Of a stretch of 64,000 nucleotides of DNA, positions 8,537 to 16,760 are shown one piece after another. Made by a program: the position numbers and the translations under genes. Origin of the DNA: Roseibium algicola (GTDB lineage: Bacteria > Pseudomonadota > Alphaproteobacteria > Rhizobiales > Stappiaceae); contig NZ_CP019630.1 in the NCBI RefSeq assembly GCF_001999245.1, forward strand, positions 2,596,501 through 2,660,500, in the 5' to 3' direction. Below the pieces are notes generated by a model. It did no database searches. It saw only the letters and a program-made list of their open reading frames with translations, and had not been told where the DNA came from. Every line of letters starts with the position of its first letter. Position 1 is the first letter of the stretch.

Positions 8537-9328
8537 ATGCCGACCAGCCCTTTCTCCCCGAAAACCGCTCTGGATCGCCTGATGCTGCCTGTCGACGTGC
8601 CGACGGTTGCCGAGGCCGAGAAGCTGGTAAAGCAGACTGAAGGCAAGGTCGGTGTCTACAAGATCGGCATGGAACTCCAGTTTGCCGGCGGGCTGGAATT
8701 CGCCCGTGACCTTGCGCGTGACGGCAAGAAGATCTTTCTGGACGTCAAACTGCACGATATCGACAACACCATCGAAAAGGCCGTACGCAACGTCGCCAAG
8801 ATGGGCATGACCTTCATGACCCTGCACGGCTACCCGAAAACCATGCGTGCTGCCGTGAAAGGCCTGCGGGAAGAGGGTAATCCCGATCTGTGCCTGCTTG
8901 GGGTGACGGTGCTGACCTCCATGGACGAGCAGGACCTGGTCGATGCAGGGTATCGCGGCCCGATTGCCGATGTGGTGGAAGCGCGGGCGAAGGACGCCCG
9001 TGTGGCTGGCATGGGCGGCATCGTCTGCGCCGCCACCGAAGCCACAAAAATGCGCGCCATCCTTGGAGACGAGCTTGTGATCGTCACCCCCGGCATCCGC
9101 CCTGCCGGCAGCGATGCCGGAGACCAGCGCCGGGTGATGACCCCGGCGGACGCGATTCAGGCTGGTAGCGACTACCTGGTAGTCGGCCGCCCGATCAGCC
9201 GGGCCGAAGATCCGGGTGCGGCGGCCGATGCCGTGGTTGCCGAAATAGAAGAGGCGCTGAACCTGCCGCCGCTAGTCGATAACACCGGTAACCGGAAAGC
9301 CGCATCCTTCGGCAACTTTTCGATATGA
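8537..9328 (+). CDS. pyrF: Orotidine 5'-phosphate decarboxylase
   Basis: The 263-residue barrel decarboxylates OMP to UMP in the last step of de novo pyrimidine synthesis. The catalytic array Asp69-Lys71-Asp74 lies in FLDVKLHDIDN. The phosphate site VTPGIRPAG and the closing VVGRPIS motif are present. The length is slightly above the usual 230-245 because of an N-terminal extension of about 10 residues and a C-terminal tail. The tail overlaps the 3' end of the converging exported-protein gene by 57 bases. Confidence 0.97.
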   Translation: MPTSPFSPKTALDRLMLPVDVPTVAEAEKLVKQTEGKVGVYKIGMELQFAGGLEFARDLARDGKKIFLDVKLHDIDNTIEKAVRNVAKMGMTFMTLHGYPKTMRAAVKGLREEGNPDLCLLGVTVLTSMDEQDLVDAGYRGPIADVVEARAKDARVAGMGGIVCAATEATKMRAILGDELVIVTPGIRPAGSDAGDQRRVMTPADAIQAGSDYLVVGRPISRAEDPGAAADAVVAEIEEALNLPPLVDNTGNRKAASFGNFSI

Positions 9329-9823
9329 CGCGGTAAATCCGCTCAGGGAAGCGGTGTAGATGAGGCCACTCGGTCCGACGATATCGATCTGCCCGTTTCG
9401 TTGCATCGCCTGCAGGACGCGCTGAGCGTCCTCTATCGGGAAATAGGTCTGGGCGACGGCGAAACCGTCTTCATCGAAATAGGCTTGGACAGTTGCCTGC
9501 GCGCTGTCGCCGTCATCAAAGACGAAATTGACCTTCTGGTCATTCTGAAGAACCGTCGCATGGCCGCGGACGGCACGTTCCGTCAGCTGGACACCGGGGA
9601 AGAAGTCCGGCGGCAATGCATCGCTGTTGGACGTCGCAAAGCCTACGGTGGGCAGGCCGTCGCCGCCGGTCCACATGGTGCAGTTGATACGAAAGTCTTC
9701 GCCCGTATCAAACGACTGAATCTCTACATTCCAGTCCTTGTAAGAAAAATACTGTTCCTTGGCCTGAACAGCGGAAGCGGCAAGCAGGCCGAGTCCGAGG
9801 CCGGTCAAAATTCTGAATGTCAT
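9272..9823 (-). CDS. Small exported protein of unknown function
   Basis: The 183-residue product begins with a classical signal peptide (MTFRILTGLGLGLLAASAVQ, cleavage likely after the Ala of QAKEQ). The mature part of about 160 residues contains two cysteines (NCTMW and EGCGFP) that could form a periplasmic disulfide. I start at 9823 because GGGGA lies 7 bases upstream; the frame stays open to 9982 but that extension has no ribosome site. The tone resembles IalB-like periplasmic proteins, but I cannot assign a family. Its 3' end overlaps pyrF by 57 bases in convergent orientation. Confidence 0.75.
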   Translation of the reverse strand: MTFRILTGLGLGLLAASAVQAKEQYFSYKDWNVEIQSFDTGEDFRINCTMWTGGDGLPTVGFATSNSDALPPDFFPGVQLTERAVRGHATVLQNDQKVNFVFDDGDSAQATVQAYFDEDGFAVAQTYFPIEDAQRVLQAMQRNGQIDIVGPSGLIYTASLSGFTASYRKVAEGCGFPVTGVID

Positions 9824-10046
9824 CAAAAAGTCCCCGAAAAGGTAGGATGACGCCAACTCAACACCGAAAACCTTAAAATACGTGACTGATGTCAGGCGTT
9901 TTTTGGCATTACCCTTGTCGGGTCCAACTTCCTCTCCTGAACCACGCGGACCGGGTTCCGCCATGCTTTCCCGGGATGACACAAGTACTTTCCGGAACCG
10001 TTTCTTTCCCTCGAGAGCAGGGGTAGCGGCCGGTTGACCAAGGCCA

Positions 10047-10073
10047 GAAAAAAACCACCGCCGAAGCGGTGGT
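10047..10073 (-). terminator. Rho-independent terminator of the ocd/arginase operon
   Basis: ACCACCGC and GCGGTGGT form an 8-bp stem around a CGAA tetraloop. On the minus strand the stem is followed by seven T residues. It lies 30 bases beyond the ornithine cyclodeaminase stop. Confidence 0.88.
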
Positions 10074-10102
10074 CCAGTTTGCTACAATCACGTGATCTCA
10101 GG

Positions 10103-11188
10103 TCACGCTGCCTGGTTGTCTCCATTGGCCGCAGACCGGAGAACCATGCCGTAGAGGTCACGCGGGTCGTCCGGATCAGCCAGCAGGTCGAGCTTCTCGA
10201 AGTGACCGGTTCTGGGCAGAAGATCGCGGACGTAGCGCAGGGCGGCAAAGTCCTCGATGGCAAAGCCGACGCTGTCGAACAGCGTAATCTGGTCCTGCGA
10301 AGTGCGGCCTTCGGCCTTGCCGGCGTAGACCTGCCAGAGTTCGGTAACCGGATGATCGCGGTCGAGCTGCTGGAATTCACCCTCGATATGAGTCTGGTCC
10401 GGGAACTCGACAAAGATATCTGACCGCAACAGGATATCGCGATGCAGCTCGGTCTTGCCCGGGCAGTCGCCGCCGACCGCGTTGATGTGAACGCCGGTGC
10501 CGACCATGTTGTCGGTCAGGATCGTCGCCGATTTCTTGTCCGCGGTTACGGTGGTGATGATCTGCGCGCCTTCGATCGCATCTTCCGGCGTCTTGCAGAT
10601 AGTCACGTTCAGTCCGGAATTGGCGAGGTTGCGGGCAAGGCGCAAGCTGGCGGCGCTGTCGATGTCGTAGGCGCGGATGTCGGTGATCCCGAGCATGTCC
10701 TTGAACGCCAGGCACTGGAAGTCGGACTGTGCGCCATTGCCGATGATCGCCATCGTGGTGGACCCCTTGGGTGCCAGGTATTTGGCGGCAAGTGCCGAGT
10801 TGGCTGCCGTGCGCAAGGCCGTCAGGATGGTCATCTCGGTGAACAGCACCGGATAGCCGGTCGTCAGGTTCGACAGAACACCAAAGCCGGTAACAGTCTG
10901 CAGACCATCACGGGTGTTGCCGGGATGACCGTTGACATACTTGAAGCCGAAGGTCTTGCCGTCACTGGTCGGCATCAGCTCGATGACACCCTGAGGCGCA
11001 TGCGCCGGAATACGCGGTTTCTTGTCGAAGCTTTCCCATCGCAGGAAATCCTGCTCGATATATTCGGCGATGCCACGCATGAAGGTTTCGACGCCAATCG
11101 CGCGGACATTGCGCATCATGTTGTCGACGCTGACGAAGGGCACATAGGCCAGATCCGACGGCAGAAGATTGATGGGGCTGTTTGACAT
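10103..11188 (-). CDS. Ornithine cyclodeaminase
   Basis: The 361-residue protein belongs to the ornithine cyclodeaminase/mu-crystallin family, which converts L-ornithine to L-proline and ammonia with NAD. The NAD loop IIGNGAQS is at about 148-155. The substrate-site segments KYVNGHPGN (Lys83) and LTALRTAAN (Arg126) are conserved, as is the DQITLFDSVGFAIEDFAAL segment near the C terminus. Eleven bases separate it from the upstream arginase gene, whose product is its substrate, so the two form an arginine-to-proline catabolic operon. Divergent Lrp-type control is likely. Confidence 0.93.
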   Translation of the reverse strand: MSNSPINLLPSDLAYVPFVSVDNMMRNVRAIGVETFMRGIAEYIEQDFLRWESFDKKPRIPAHAPQGVIELMPTSDGKTFGFKYVNGHPGNTRDGLQTVTGFGVLSNLTTGYPVLFTEMTILTALRTAANSALAAKYLAPKGSTTMAIIGNGAQSDFQCLAFKDMLGITDIRAYDIDSAASLRLARNLANSGLNVTICKTPEDAIEGAQIITTVTADKKSATILTDNMVGTGVHINAVGGDCPGKTELHRDILLRSDIFVEFPDQTHIEGEFQQLDRDHPVTELWQVYAGKAEGRTSQDQITLFDSVGFAIEDFAALRYVRDLLPRTGHFEKLDLLADPDDPRDLYGMVLRSAANGDNQAA

Positions 11189-11199
11189 TGTTCGGTCCT

Positions 11200-12165
11200 C
11201 TAGAAGCTTCTTGTCGGCCGGTCGAAGACCCGGCGGCCAAACAGGCTGCCGGTCAGTTCGACCATCAGACGCGCGGTTTTTCCGCGTTCGTCCAGGAAGG
11301 GATTGAGCTCGACCAGGTCGAGAGAGGTGACGAGACCACTGTCATGCAGCATCTCCATCACCAGATGGGCTTCGCGGAAGGTCGCGCCGCCCGGTACGGT
11401 GGTGCCGACGGCCGGGGCGATTGACGGATCCAGAAAATCGACATCCAGGCTGACATGCAGAAGGCCGTTTTCGGCCCTTACGCGCTCCAGAAACGGCTTC
11501 AGAAGAGTGCCGATGCCTTCCTCGTCGATCCGGCGCATGTCGCTGACACCGACGCCGTGGCTGACCAGCAGGTTGCGCTCGGCATCATCGATCGAGCGAA
11601 CGCCGAGGATCTCGACATTCTGCGGCTTCAAGGTGTGTTCCAGCGGGCTGCCGAGCAGATCGTCAAATCCGGGCAGGCCGCACAGAAACGCAAGCGGCGT
11701 ACCGTGAAGGTTGCCGCTGGCGGTGCTGTCCAGCGTGTGAAAATCCGAATGCGCATCGAGCCAAAGCACGAACAGCGGGCGTCCGAGTGCGGCTGCCGCC
11801 CTTGCCTGACCCGAAACGGTGCCCGCCGCCATGGCGTGATCGCCGCCAAGATAGATCGGAAAACCCGGTCCTTCGCCAAGTTCCGCCGCCTTCTGGTGGA
11901 GCGCCCGGGTCCAGGCAACATAGGCGCGGTAATTCCGCAGTATCCTGTTGGGAGGGGTGAGGCTGCCAACCTCCGCCGGGCTCAGATTTCCGTGGTCGAC
12001 GACCGAATGGCCGAGTTCCTGCAGCGTCTCCTGCAGGCCGGCGGTTCGATAGGCGTCCGGTCCCATGAGGCAGCCGCGCTGACCGGCGCCTTCATCCACC
12101 GGAGCTCCAACCAGCACAATCTGTTTCTCAACGACGTTCACGTCCTGCTCCGCCCCAAAATTCAA
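11200..12165 (-). CDS. rocF: Arginase
   Basis: The 321-residue ureohydrolase splits arginine into ornithine and urea. The binuclear Mn ligands are visible: GGDH at 107-110, DAHSDFH from 137, and SLDVDFLDP in the second half. GNLHG (151-155) is the arginine-selective loop, which favours arginase over agmatinase. It is followed by ornithine cyclodeaminase and is 106 bases from the divergent Lrp-type gene. The N terminus (about 12 residues before VEKQIVLVG) may be slightly overextended. Confidence 0.95.
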   Translation of the reverse strand: MNFGAEQDVNVVEKQIVLVGAPVDEGAGQRGCLMGPDAYRTAGLQETLQELGHSVVDHGNLSPAEVGSLTPPNRILRNYRAYVAWTRALHQKAAELGEGPGFPIYLGGDHAMAAGTVSGQARAAAALGRPLFVLWLDAHSDFHTLDSTASGNLHGTPLAFLCGLPGFDDLLGSPLEHTLKPQNVEILGVRSIDDAERNLLVSHGVGVSDMRRIDEEGIGTLLKPFLERVRAENGLLHVSLDVDFLDPSIAPAVGTTVPGGATFREAHLVMEMLHDSGLVTSLDLVELNPFLDERGKTARLMVELTGSLFGRRVFDRPTRSF

Positions 12166-12233
12166 CTGTCAAAAGTGTGCTGAAACGCCGCGGCGGAGTA
12201 AATCCGGACACTTGATCAAAAGAGCAGCCAGAT

Positions 12234-12260
12234 TTATCATTTTGATAAGCTGAATTTATC
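12234..12260. promoter_or_regulatory. Probable Lrp-type operator between arginase and lrp-like genes
   Basis: TTATC-N5-GATAA (12234-12248) is a perfect palindrome of the size bound by Lrp/AsnC dimers. A further TTTATC half-site sits at 12255-12260, about one helical turn later. It lies just upstream of the regulator start and in the arginase promoter region. Function is inferred. Confidence 0.55.
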
Positions 12261-12271
12261 GGAATGGAAAA

Positions 12272-12733
12272 ATGGACGATCTGGATCTTCGATTGATCTC
12301 GCTTCTGCGCCATGACGGGCGACGGTCAGTGTCCGAATTGGCAGGTGATCTGAAGGTCTCGCGCGCCACCGTGCGCTCTCGCATGGAGAAGCTGGTCGAC
12401 ACGGGAGAAATCCTGGGATTTACGGCCGTTCTGCGCGACGACTGGCGCGATCTGCCGATCCGCGCTGTGACGCTGGTGGTCGTAGACGGCCACAACACCG
12501 AACCGGTGATCCGCTCGCTCAGCGCCATGACGGAGGTTCGCGCGATCCATTCCACAAATGGCAAGTGGGATCTGGTACTAGACGTCGCCACGCGCGATCT
12601 TGCTGCCTTTGACGATGCACTCAATCGCATTCGCCTTATCGAAGGTATTACCGGCACGGAGACGAGCCTGCTTCTGACCACCCGCAAGGGACCGGCGGTT
12701 TCGGCCAGCGAATTCAAGGATGTTCTGGGGTAG
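12272..12733 (+). CDS. Lrp/AsnC family transcriptional regulator
   Basis: The 153-residue protein has an N-terminal winged helix-turn-helix (LDLRLISLLRHDGR to VSRATVRSRMEKL, about residues 3-45) and a C-terminal RAM/AsnC ligand-binding domain with the ferredoxin-like fold (NTEPVIRSLSAMTEV and GKWDLVLDVATRDL). It is divergent from the arginase-ornithine cyclodeaminase operon, like PutR/ArgR-type Lrp activators of amino-acid catabolism in alphaproteobacteria. Arginine or ornithine as effector is an inference. Confidence 0.93.
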   Translation: MDDLDLRLISLLRHDGRRSVSELAGDLKVSRATVRSRMEKLVDTGEILGFTAVLRDDWRDLPIRAVTLVVVDGHNTEPVIRSLSAMTEVRAIHSTNGKWDLVLDVATRDLAAFDDALNRIRLIEGITGTETSLLLTTRKGPAVSASEFKDVLG

Positions 12734-12894
12734 GAACGCCAATCCCGGTTTCTGTGCCGTCATTCCGGCCGAATGAAGCGGAAACTGGTACCAAAGCGCC
12801 AAGGATCATGAGACGGATCGCAAATCGGGTCGATCCCCCGTTGTTCGCCGACTAAGATCGGAGCAGACTTCAAGTTCAGCATGAAGAAACCGCC

Positions 12895-13812
12895 ATGACC
12901 AAAGCGCTCGACCTTACCAGCCTGACGTCCGAACCGACCCCGATCTCCATCGGCGAGGAGGCTGCACAGCACTACGACGTCGTTCGCCGCACCTTGAAAC
13001 GGATCACCGAAGACTGGCGCGAGCAACCCACGCTGGACCAGTTGGCCAGGGAAGCCGGTCTTCAACCCATCCAGCTACAACGTGTGTTTTCGCGCTGGGC
13101 CGGACTGACGCCAAAGCAGTTCCTGCAGGCAATCACGCTGGATCACGCCAAGGCGCTGCTGCGCGAGTCCGCCAGTGTTCTCGACGCAACCTACGAAGTG
13201 GGCCTGTCGGGATCCGGCCGGCTGCACGACCTTTTCGTCACCCATGAAGCCATGACGCCTGGCGATTACCGCAATCGTGGCGCGGGTCTTTCAATTGCCT
13301 ACGGCTTTCATCCATCCCCTTTCGGCCAGGTTCTGGTGATGGCCACCGACAAGGGTTTGGCCGGTCTGGGATTTGCCGATCCGGGCGAGGAAACCTCTGC
13401 CCTGGAAGACATGTGCGAGCGCTGGCCCGCAGCCGCTTTCGTCCAAGATCAGGATGCGACGGTGCAATTTGCCCGGCGCGTCTTCGATCCGAAAAAGTGG
13501 CAAGAGGATCAACCGCTCAACATCGTTATGATTGGTACCGATTTTGAAATCAGGGTCTGGCAAACGCTGCTGAAGATCCCGATGGGCAAGGCTACCACCT
13601 ATTCCGACATCGCCGCCTGCCTCGGCAACCCGAAGGCATCCCGCGCTGTCGGCACCGCAGTCGGCCGCAACCCGCTCTCGTTCGTCGTCCCCTGCCACAG
13701 GGTGCTCGCCAAAGGCGGCAAACTCGGCGGCTACCACTGGGGCCTCACCCGCAAACGCGCCATCCTCGGCTGGGAAAGCGGCTTGTCCGGGCCGGTTCTG
13801 GAGTGTGTTTGA
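12895..13812 (+). CDS. Ada-like fusion: AraC-type HTH plus O6-methylguanine-DNA methyltransferase
   Basis: The 305-residue protein carries an AraC double helix-turn-helix at about 35-125 and a methyltransferase domain at about 135-300 with the acceptor Cys267 in VVPCHRV. It therefore should repair O6-methylguanine directly by suicide alkyl transfer and may regulate transcription. The N-terminal Ada zinc domain that accepts methyl phosphotriesters and switches E. coli Ada on is absent (E. coli Ada is 354 residues). How its transcriptional function would be activated is therefore unclear. It is monocistronic. Confidence 0.93.
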   Translation: MTKALDLTSLTSEPTPISIGEEAAQHYDVVRRTLKRITEDWREQPTLDQLAREAGLQPIQLQRVFSRWAGLTPKQFLQAITLDHAKALLRESASVLDATYEVGLSGSGRLHDLFVTHEAMTPGDYRNRGAGLSIAYGFHPSPFGQVLVMATDKGLAGLGFADPGEETSALEDMCERWPAAAFVQDQDATVQFARRVFDPKKWQEDQPLNIVMIGTDFEIRVWQTLLKIPMGKATTYSDIAACLGNPKASRAVGTAVGRNPLSFVVPCHRVLAKGGKLGGYHWGLTRKRAILGWESGLSGPVLECV

Positions 13813-13836
13813 GGGGGCAAAATGAACCCACTGTCC

Positions 13837-13999
13837 GTCATTCCGGACAAGCGCAGCATCGATGCGCGCAGATCCGGAATCCAGACATCAGCATGAGCGA
13901 AGCGAAACCCGCTTGAAAGAAGAAGCGGCCGCGCCTTAGGCGCGAAAAGCATCTGGATTCCGGATCTGCGTTCGGCTTGCCTCACTTGTCCGGAATGAC
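13837..13999. repeat. Intergenic inverted-repeat element, GTCATTCCGG type
   Basis: GTCATTCCGGACAAG (13837-13851) is matched by its exact reverse complement CTTGTCCGGAATGAC at 13985-13999. Inside lie a second inverted pair (AGATCCGGAATCCAGA against TCTGGATTCCGGATCT) and a GCGCCTTAGGCGC hairpin. The nested palindrome fills the gap between the Ada-like gene and the converging exported-protein gene. Similar elements are frequent between genes in rhizobial-type genomes (general knowledge). Confidence 0.85.
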
Positions 14000-14010
14000 A
14001 GCCGGATGTC

Positions 14011-15273
14011 CTAAAACACCGGCCCCTTCGGCATCGGATAGTTGCCGGTGATTTCCCAGCCGAATGCGGCGATGCGTTCGGCGGCCATGGGCGTGACGTC
14101 GCCGGTGATCAGGAAGTCGACGCCCGTTGGCGGGAAGGGCAAGGTGCCGAGGCCTTCGTGCATGGCGGAGAAGGTCTGCGCCACGGTCTGGGTCCAGGCC
14201 ACATGATCGAAAGGCATGACGATGGCGGCGATGCCGTCACGGCGCAGGGCGACGGGAATGCCGGACACCAGCTTGATGTCCCCCAGCGGCGAAACCGTGC
14301 TGTTGTAGGTTTCCATGAGAACGACACGACGAAGCTGGAAATAGGCAAGATCCCGGCTGTCGGCATCAGCCGCCTTTTCGGCAATCAGGTAAAGGTCCTT
14401 CACACCGGGCATTGCCTGCATCTGATAGGCGATCGCGGCCTTTTCCGACGCCGTGTAGAACGGATTGCCCATGAGCTTGGCGTTCGTCACCTCGGGCACG
14501 CCCACGGCGCGAAGAACGCTGGAGGTGCGTTCCTGCAGCTCGGTCGGCGTGCTGTCGACGATGAGATTGCGGAAATTGTCTGCCTGCCGCGCGGCATTGA
14601 CGATGATACCACCGGGCAGGAGGCTGGTAATTGCGCTTACCGTCCAGTTGCCTGCCGTGGTCACGCTGGCGGTTTCGTCGAGCTTTTCCGATAGCGGCCG
14701 GTAGAACGTATAGGGATCGACACCCACATCGACCGCAAGTTCGCGCCGGGCCTTGGCCTGGCCGGTGATCGACTTGGCAAGTTCCGCCGGAGAGCCGCCC
14801 TTGCCGCTGACTGCGGCCTCGACGCCCTTGGTGAGGCGGCCGAACATGCGGCCGACACCCGAAACGGTGTTCTTTGCGGTTCCCACAGGATCGGTCACCG
14901 TGCTTTCGACAAACTCGACCGGCTTCATGGCCGCCTGCTTGAGGCCGTCGACGAAACTGGCGTCGTTTTTCAGACTGTCGAGGGCAATCAGTACCTGGAT
15001 TTCGTGCAGGCGCAGCTTGAGCATGCCGTCGCCTTCGATCTGCTCGACGCCGAGATCGGTCTGAACCTGATAAATCCGCAGGAAACCGTCGCCGCGCACC
15101 GGCGAGAGTACCGCATAGCCGGGACCGAGTTCCTTGCCGTCAAGAAGTGTGGCCGGATCCTGCTCCGGTGGCGTTTCATATTGTTCGGTGAGTGCGTTTG
15201 CAGGCACGCTCAAGAGCAGAGCGCCCAGGAAAGCGCCTGCGAGCTTTGGGCGACAGGTTTCAAAACCGAACAT
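14011..15273 (-). CDS. Conserved-looking exported protein of unknown function, 420 aa
   Basis: A signal peptide is evident (AGAFLGALLLSVPANA, cleavage near residue 28), predicting export to the periplasm or beyond. The mature chain shows no motif I recognise. It has a Gly/Lys-rich hinge (VSGKGGSPAEL), a segment VGVDPYTFYRPLSEKLDE, a hydrophobic glycine-rich helix (ITSLLPGGIIVNAARQ) and a C-terminal alpha/beta-looking region ending in MPKGPVF. It lies 33 bases after folC and 37 bases from the inverted repeat, so it may be the last gene of the accD-folC unit. I assign no function. Confidence 0.8.
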   Translation of the reverse strand: MFGFETCRPKLAGAFLGALLLSVPANALTEQYETPPEQDPATLLDGKELGPGYAVLSPVRGDGFLRIYQVQTDLGVEQIEGDGMLKLRLHEIQVLIALDSLKNDASFVDGLKQAAMKPVEFVESTVTDPVGTAKNTVSGVGRMFGRLTKGVEAAVSGKGGSPAELAKSITGQAKARRELAVDVGVDPYTFYRPLSEKLDETASVTTAGNWTVSAITSLLPGGIIVNAARQADNFRNLIVDSTPTELQERTSSVLRAVGVPEVTNAKLMGNPFYTASEKAAIAYQMQAMPGVKDLYLIAEKAADADSRDLAYFQLRRVVLMETYNSTVSPLGDIKLVSGIPVALRRDGIAAIVMPFDHVAWTQTVAQTFSAMHEGLGTLPFPPTGVDFLITGDVTPMAAERIAAFGWEITGNYPMPKGPVF

Positions 15274-15306
15274 TCAGGGCCTCCTCGGGCAGAGGCCGGT
15301 GACGCC

Positions 15307-16623
15307 TCAGACCGGCGCCAGACCGCTGCGCGCCAGAACTTCACCAGCCAGATAGAGCGACCCGCAAATCAGGATCCGGGGCGGCTCGCCATCTTTTGCC
15401 GCACAAGCTGCCACATCTGCCAGCGCTGCGTCCAGTGATTGAAACGGCGTCGCTTCAAGTCCCGCACAGCGGGCAAGATCGGCCAGGTCTTCCGGCTCCC
15501 TTGCGGTGGGTGTCGTGGTGATCGGCACGGTGCCCACGTGGCGTGCCAGTCCGTGGAACGGACGGAAGAATCCGACGGGATCCTTTGTCGTCAGCATGCC
15601 GGACACGAGGTAAAGCGGCCGGGGTGAGCGCTCTTCCTGTTCGCCCATGAACTGGGCGATCGAAATGCCCGCGCCGGGATTGTGGCCACCATCGACCCAG
15701 ACTTCCGACCCTTCCGGGCACAGGTCATGCAACGGTCCGCTGGTGATCGGCTGCAGCCGTCCGGGCCAGTTGACCGTTTTCAGGCCGTGGGCAATCGTAT
15801 CGCCATTCGGCAACATGCCCGCCGCCTTCAACGCCGCAATGGCGACAGCCGCATTGGAGAACTGGTGACGGCCACCAAGCACGGGCACAGGCAGGTCGAT
15901 CAACTCGTCCTCGTCCTGAAACGCCATGCGGCCCTGGTCTTCCTGCGCTGCGAAATCCTGCCCGAACACTTCGATCGGCGCCTTGTTGCGCGCTGCCTGA
16001 CGCGCAATCGTTGCCATGGCGCTGTCTTCCTGCGCAGCGCAGATGACCGGCACGCCCGGCTTGATGATACCGGCCTTTTCGGCAGCGATCACCGACAGGT
16101 CGTCACCCAGAAACTTCTCGTGGTCCATCGAAACCTGGGTGATCACCGTGGCAAGCGGCCGGTCGATCACGTTGGTCGCGTCAAGACGGCCTCCGAGACC
16201 GACTTCAAGCAGCAGCACATCTGCGGGATTTTCCGCGAACAGGAGCAAGGCAGCAGCGGTGGTGATCTCGAAAAAGGTGATTTCCTCACCGCCATTGGCT
16301 TCTTCGCAGCGGTGCAGGGCCTCATAGAGGACAGGATCGGAGACGAATTTGCCATTCGAGCCGAGCCGAATGCGCTCGTTGAAGGAAACCAGGTGCGGCG
16401 AGGTGTAGACGTGGCAGCGTTTTCCGGAAGCTTCCAGGATCGCCCGCATGGTGGCGGTAACCGAGCCCTTGCCGTTGGTACCGGCGACGTGAATCACCGG
16501 CGGCAGGCGCTGTTCGGGATGCCCGAGCGCTTCCAGCAGGCGGTACATGCGACCGAGCGAGAGATCTATCTCCTTCGGATGCAGCGCCAGCAAACGGTCC
16601 AGAATTTTCGTGATTTGATCCAA
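15307..16623 (-). CDS. folC: Bifunctional folylpolyglutamate synthase/dihydrofolate synthase
   Basis: The Mur-ligase-like enzyme adds glutamate to dihydropteroate and folates. The P-loop GTNGKGSV is at about 48-55 of the protein as started here, followed by TSPHLVSFNERIR, the LLLEVGLGGRLDATN motif and VWVDGGHNPGA in the C-terminal domain. I prefer a TTG start at 16623, preceded by GGAGG at 5 bases and giving 438 residues, the usual length. The frame stays open to an ATG at 16698 that adds 25 Arg/Lys-rich residues. It follows accD, as in many alphaproteobacteria. Confidence 0.93.
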   Translation of the reverse strand: MDQITKILDRLLALHPKEIDLSLGRMYRLLEALGHPEQRLPPVIHVAGTNGKGSVTATMRAILEASGKRCHVYTSPHLVSFNERIRLGSNGKFVSDPVLYEALHRCEEANGGEEITFFEITTAAALLLFAENPADVLLLEVGLGGRLDATNVIDRPLATVITQVSMDHEKFLGDDLSVIAAEKAGIIKPGVPVICAAQEDSAMATIARQAARNKAPIEVFGQDFAAQEDQGRMAFQDEDELIDLPVPVLGGRHQFSNAAVAIAALKAAGMLPNGDTIAHGLKTVNWPGRLQPITSGPLHDLCPEGSEVWVDGGHNPGAGISIAQFMGEQEERSPRPLYLVSGMLTTKDPVGFFRPFHGLARHVGTVPITTTPTAREPEDLADLARCAGLEATPFQSLDAALADVAACAAKDGEPPRILICGSLYLAGEVLARSGLAPV

Positions 16624-16760
16624 GGCGCCCTCCGCAGGGTCCCTTTTTCCCGGTTGCGTTTGACTAACGCCTTTACGGGAAGGCCGCCCGCGAGACAAGC
16701 GGACAGCCCGGAAATGTCGTGTCAGGCCGCTTTCGCGACGTATTCGTGTAACGAAGCCAC

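Noticed and set aside
10088..10097. ATCACGTGAT as a further parS site
   Set aside because: The core differs from TTCACGTGAA at both ends, so it is only a general CACGTG palindrome.
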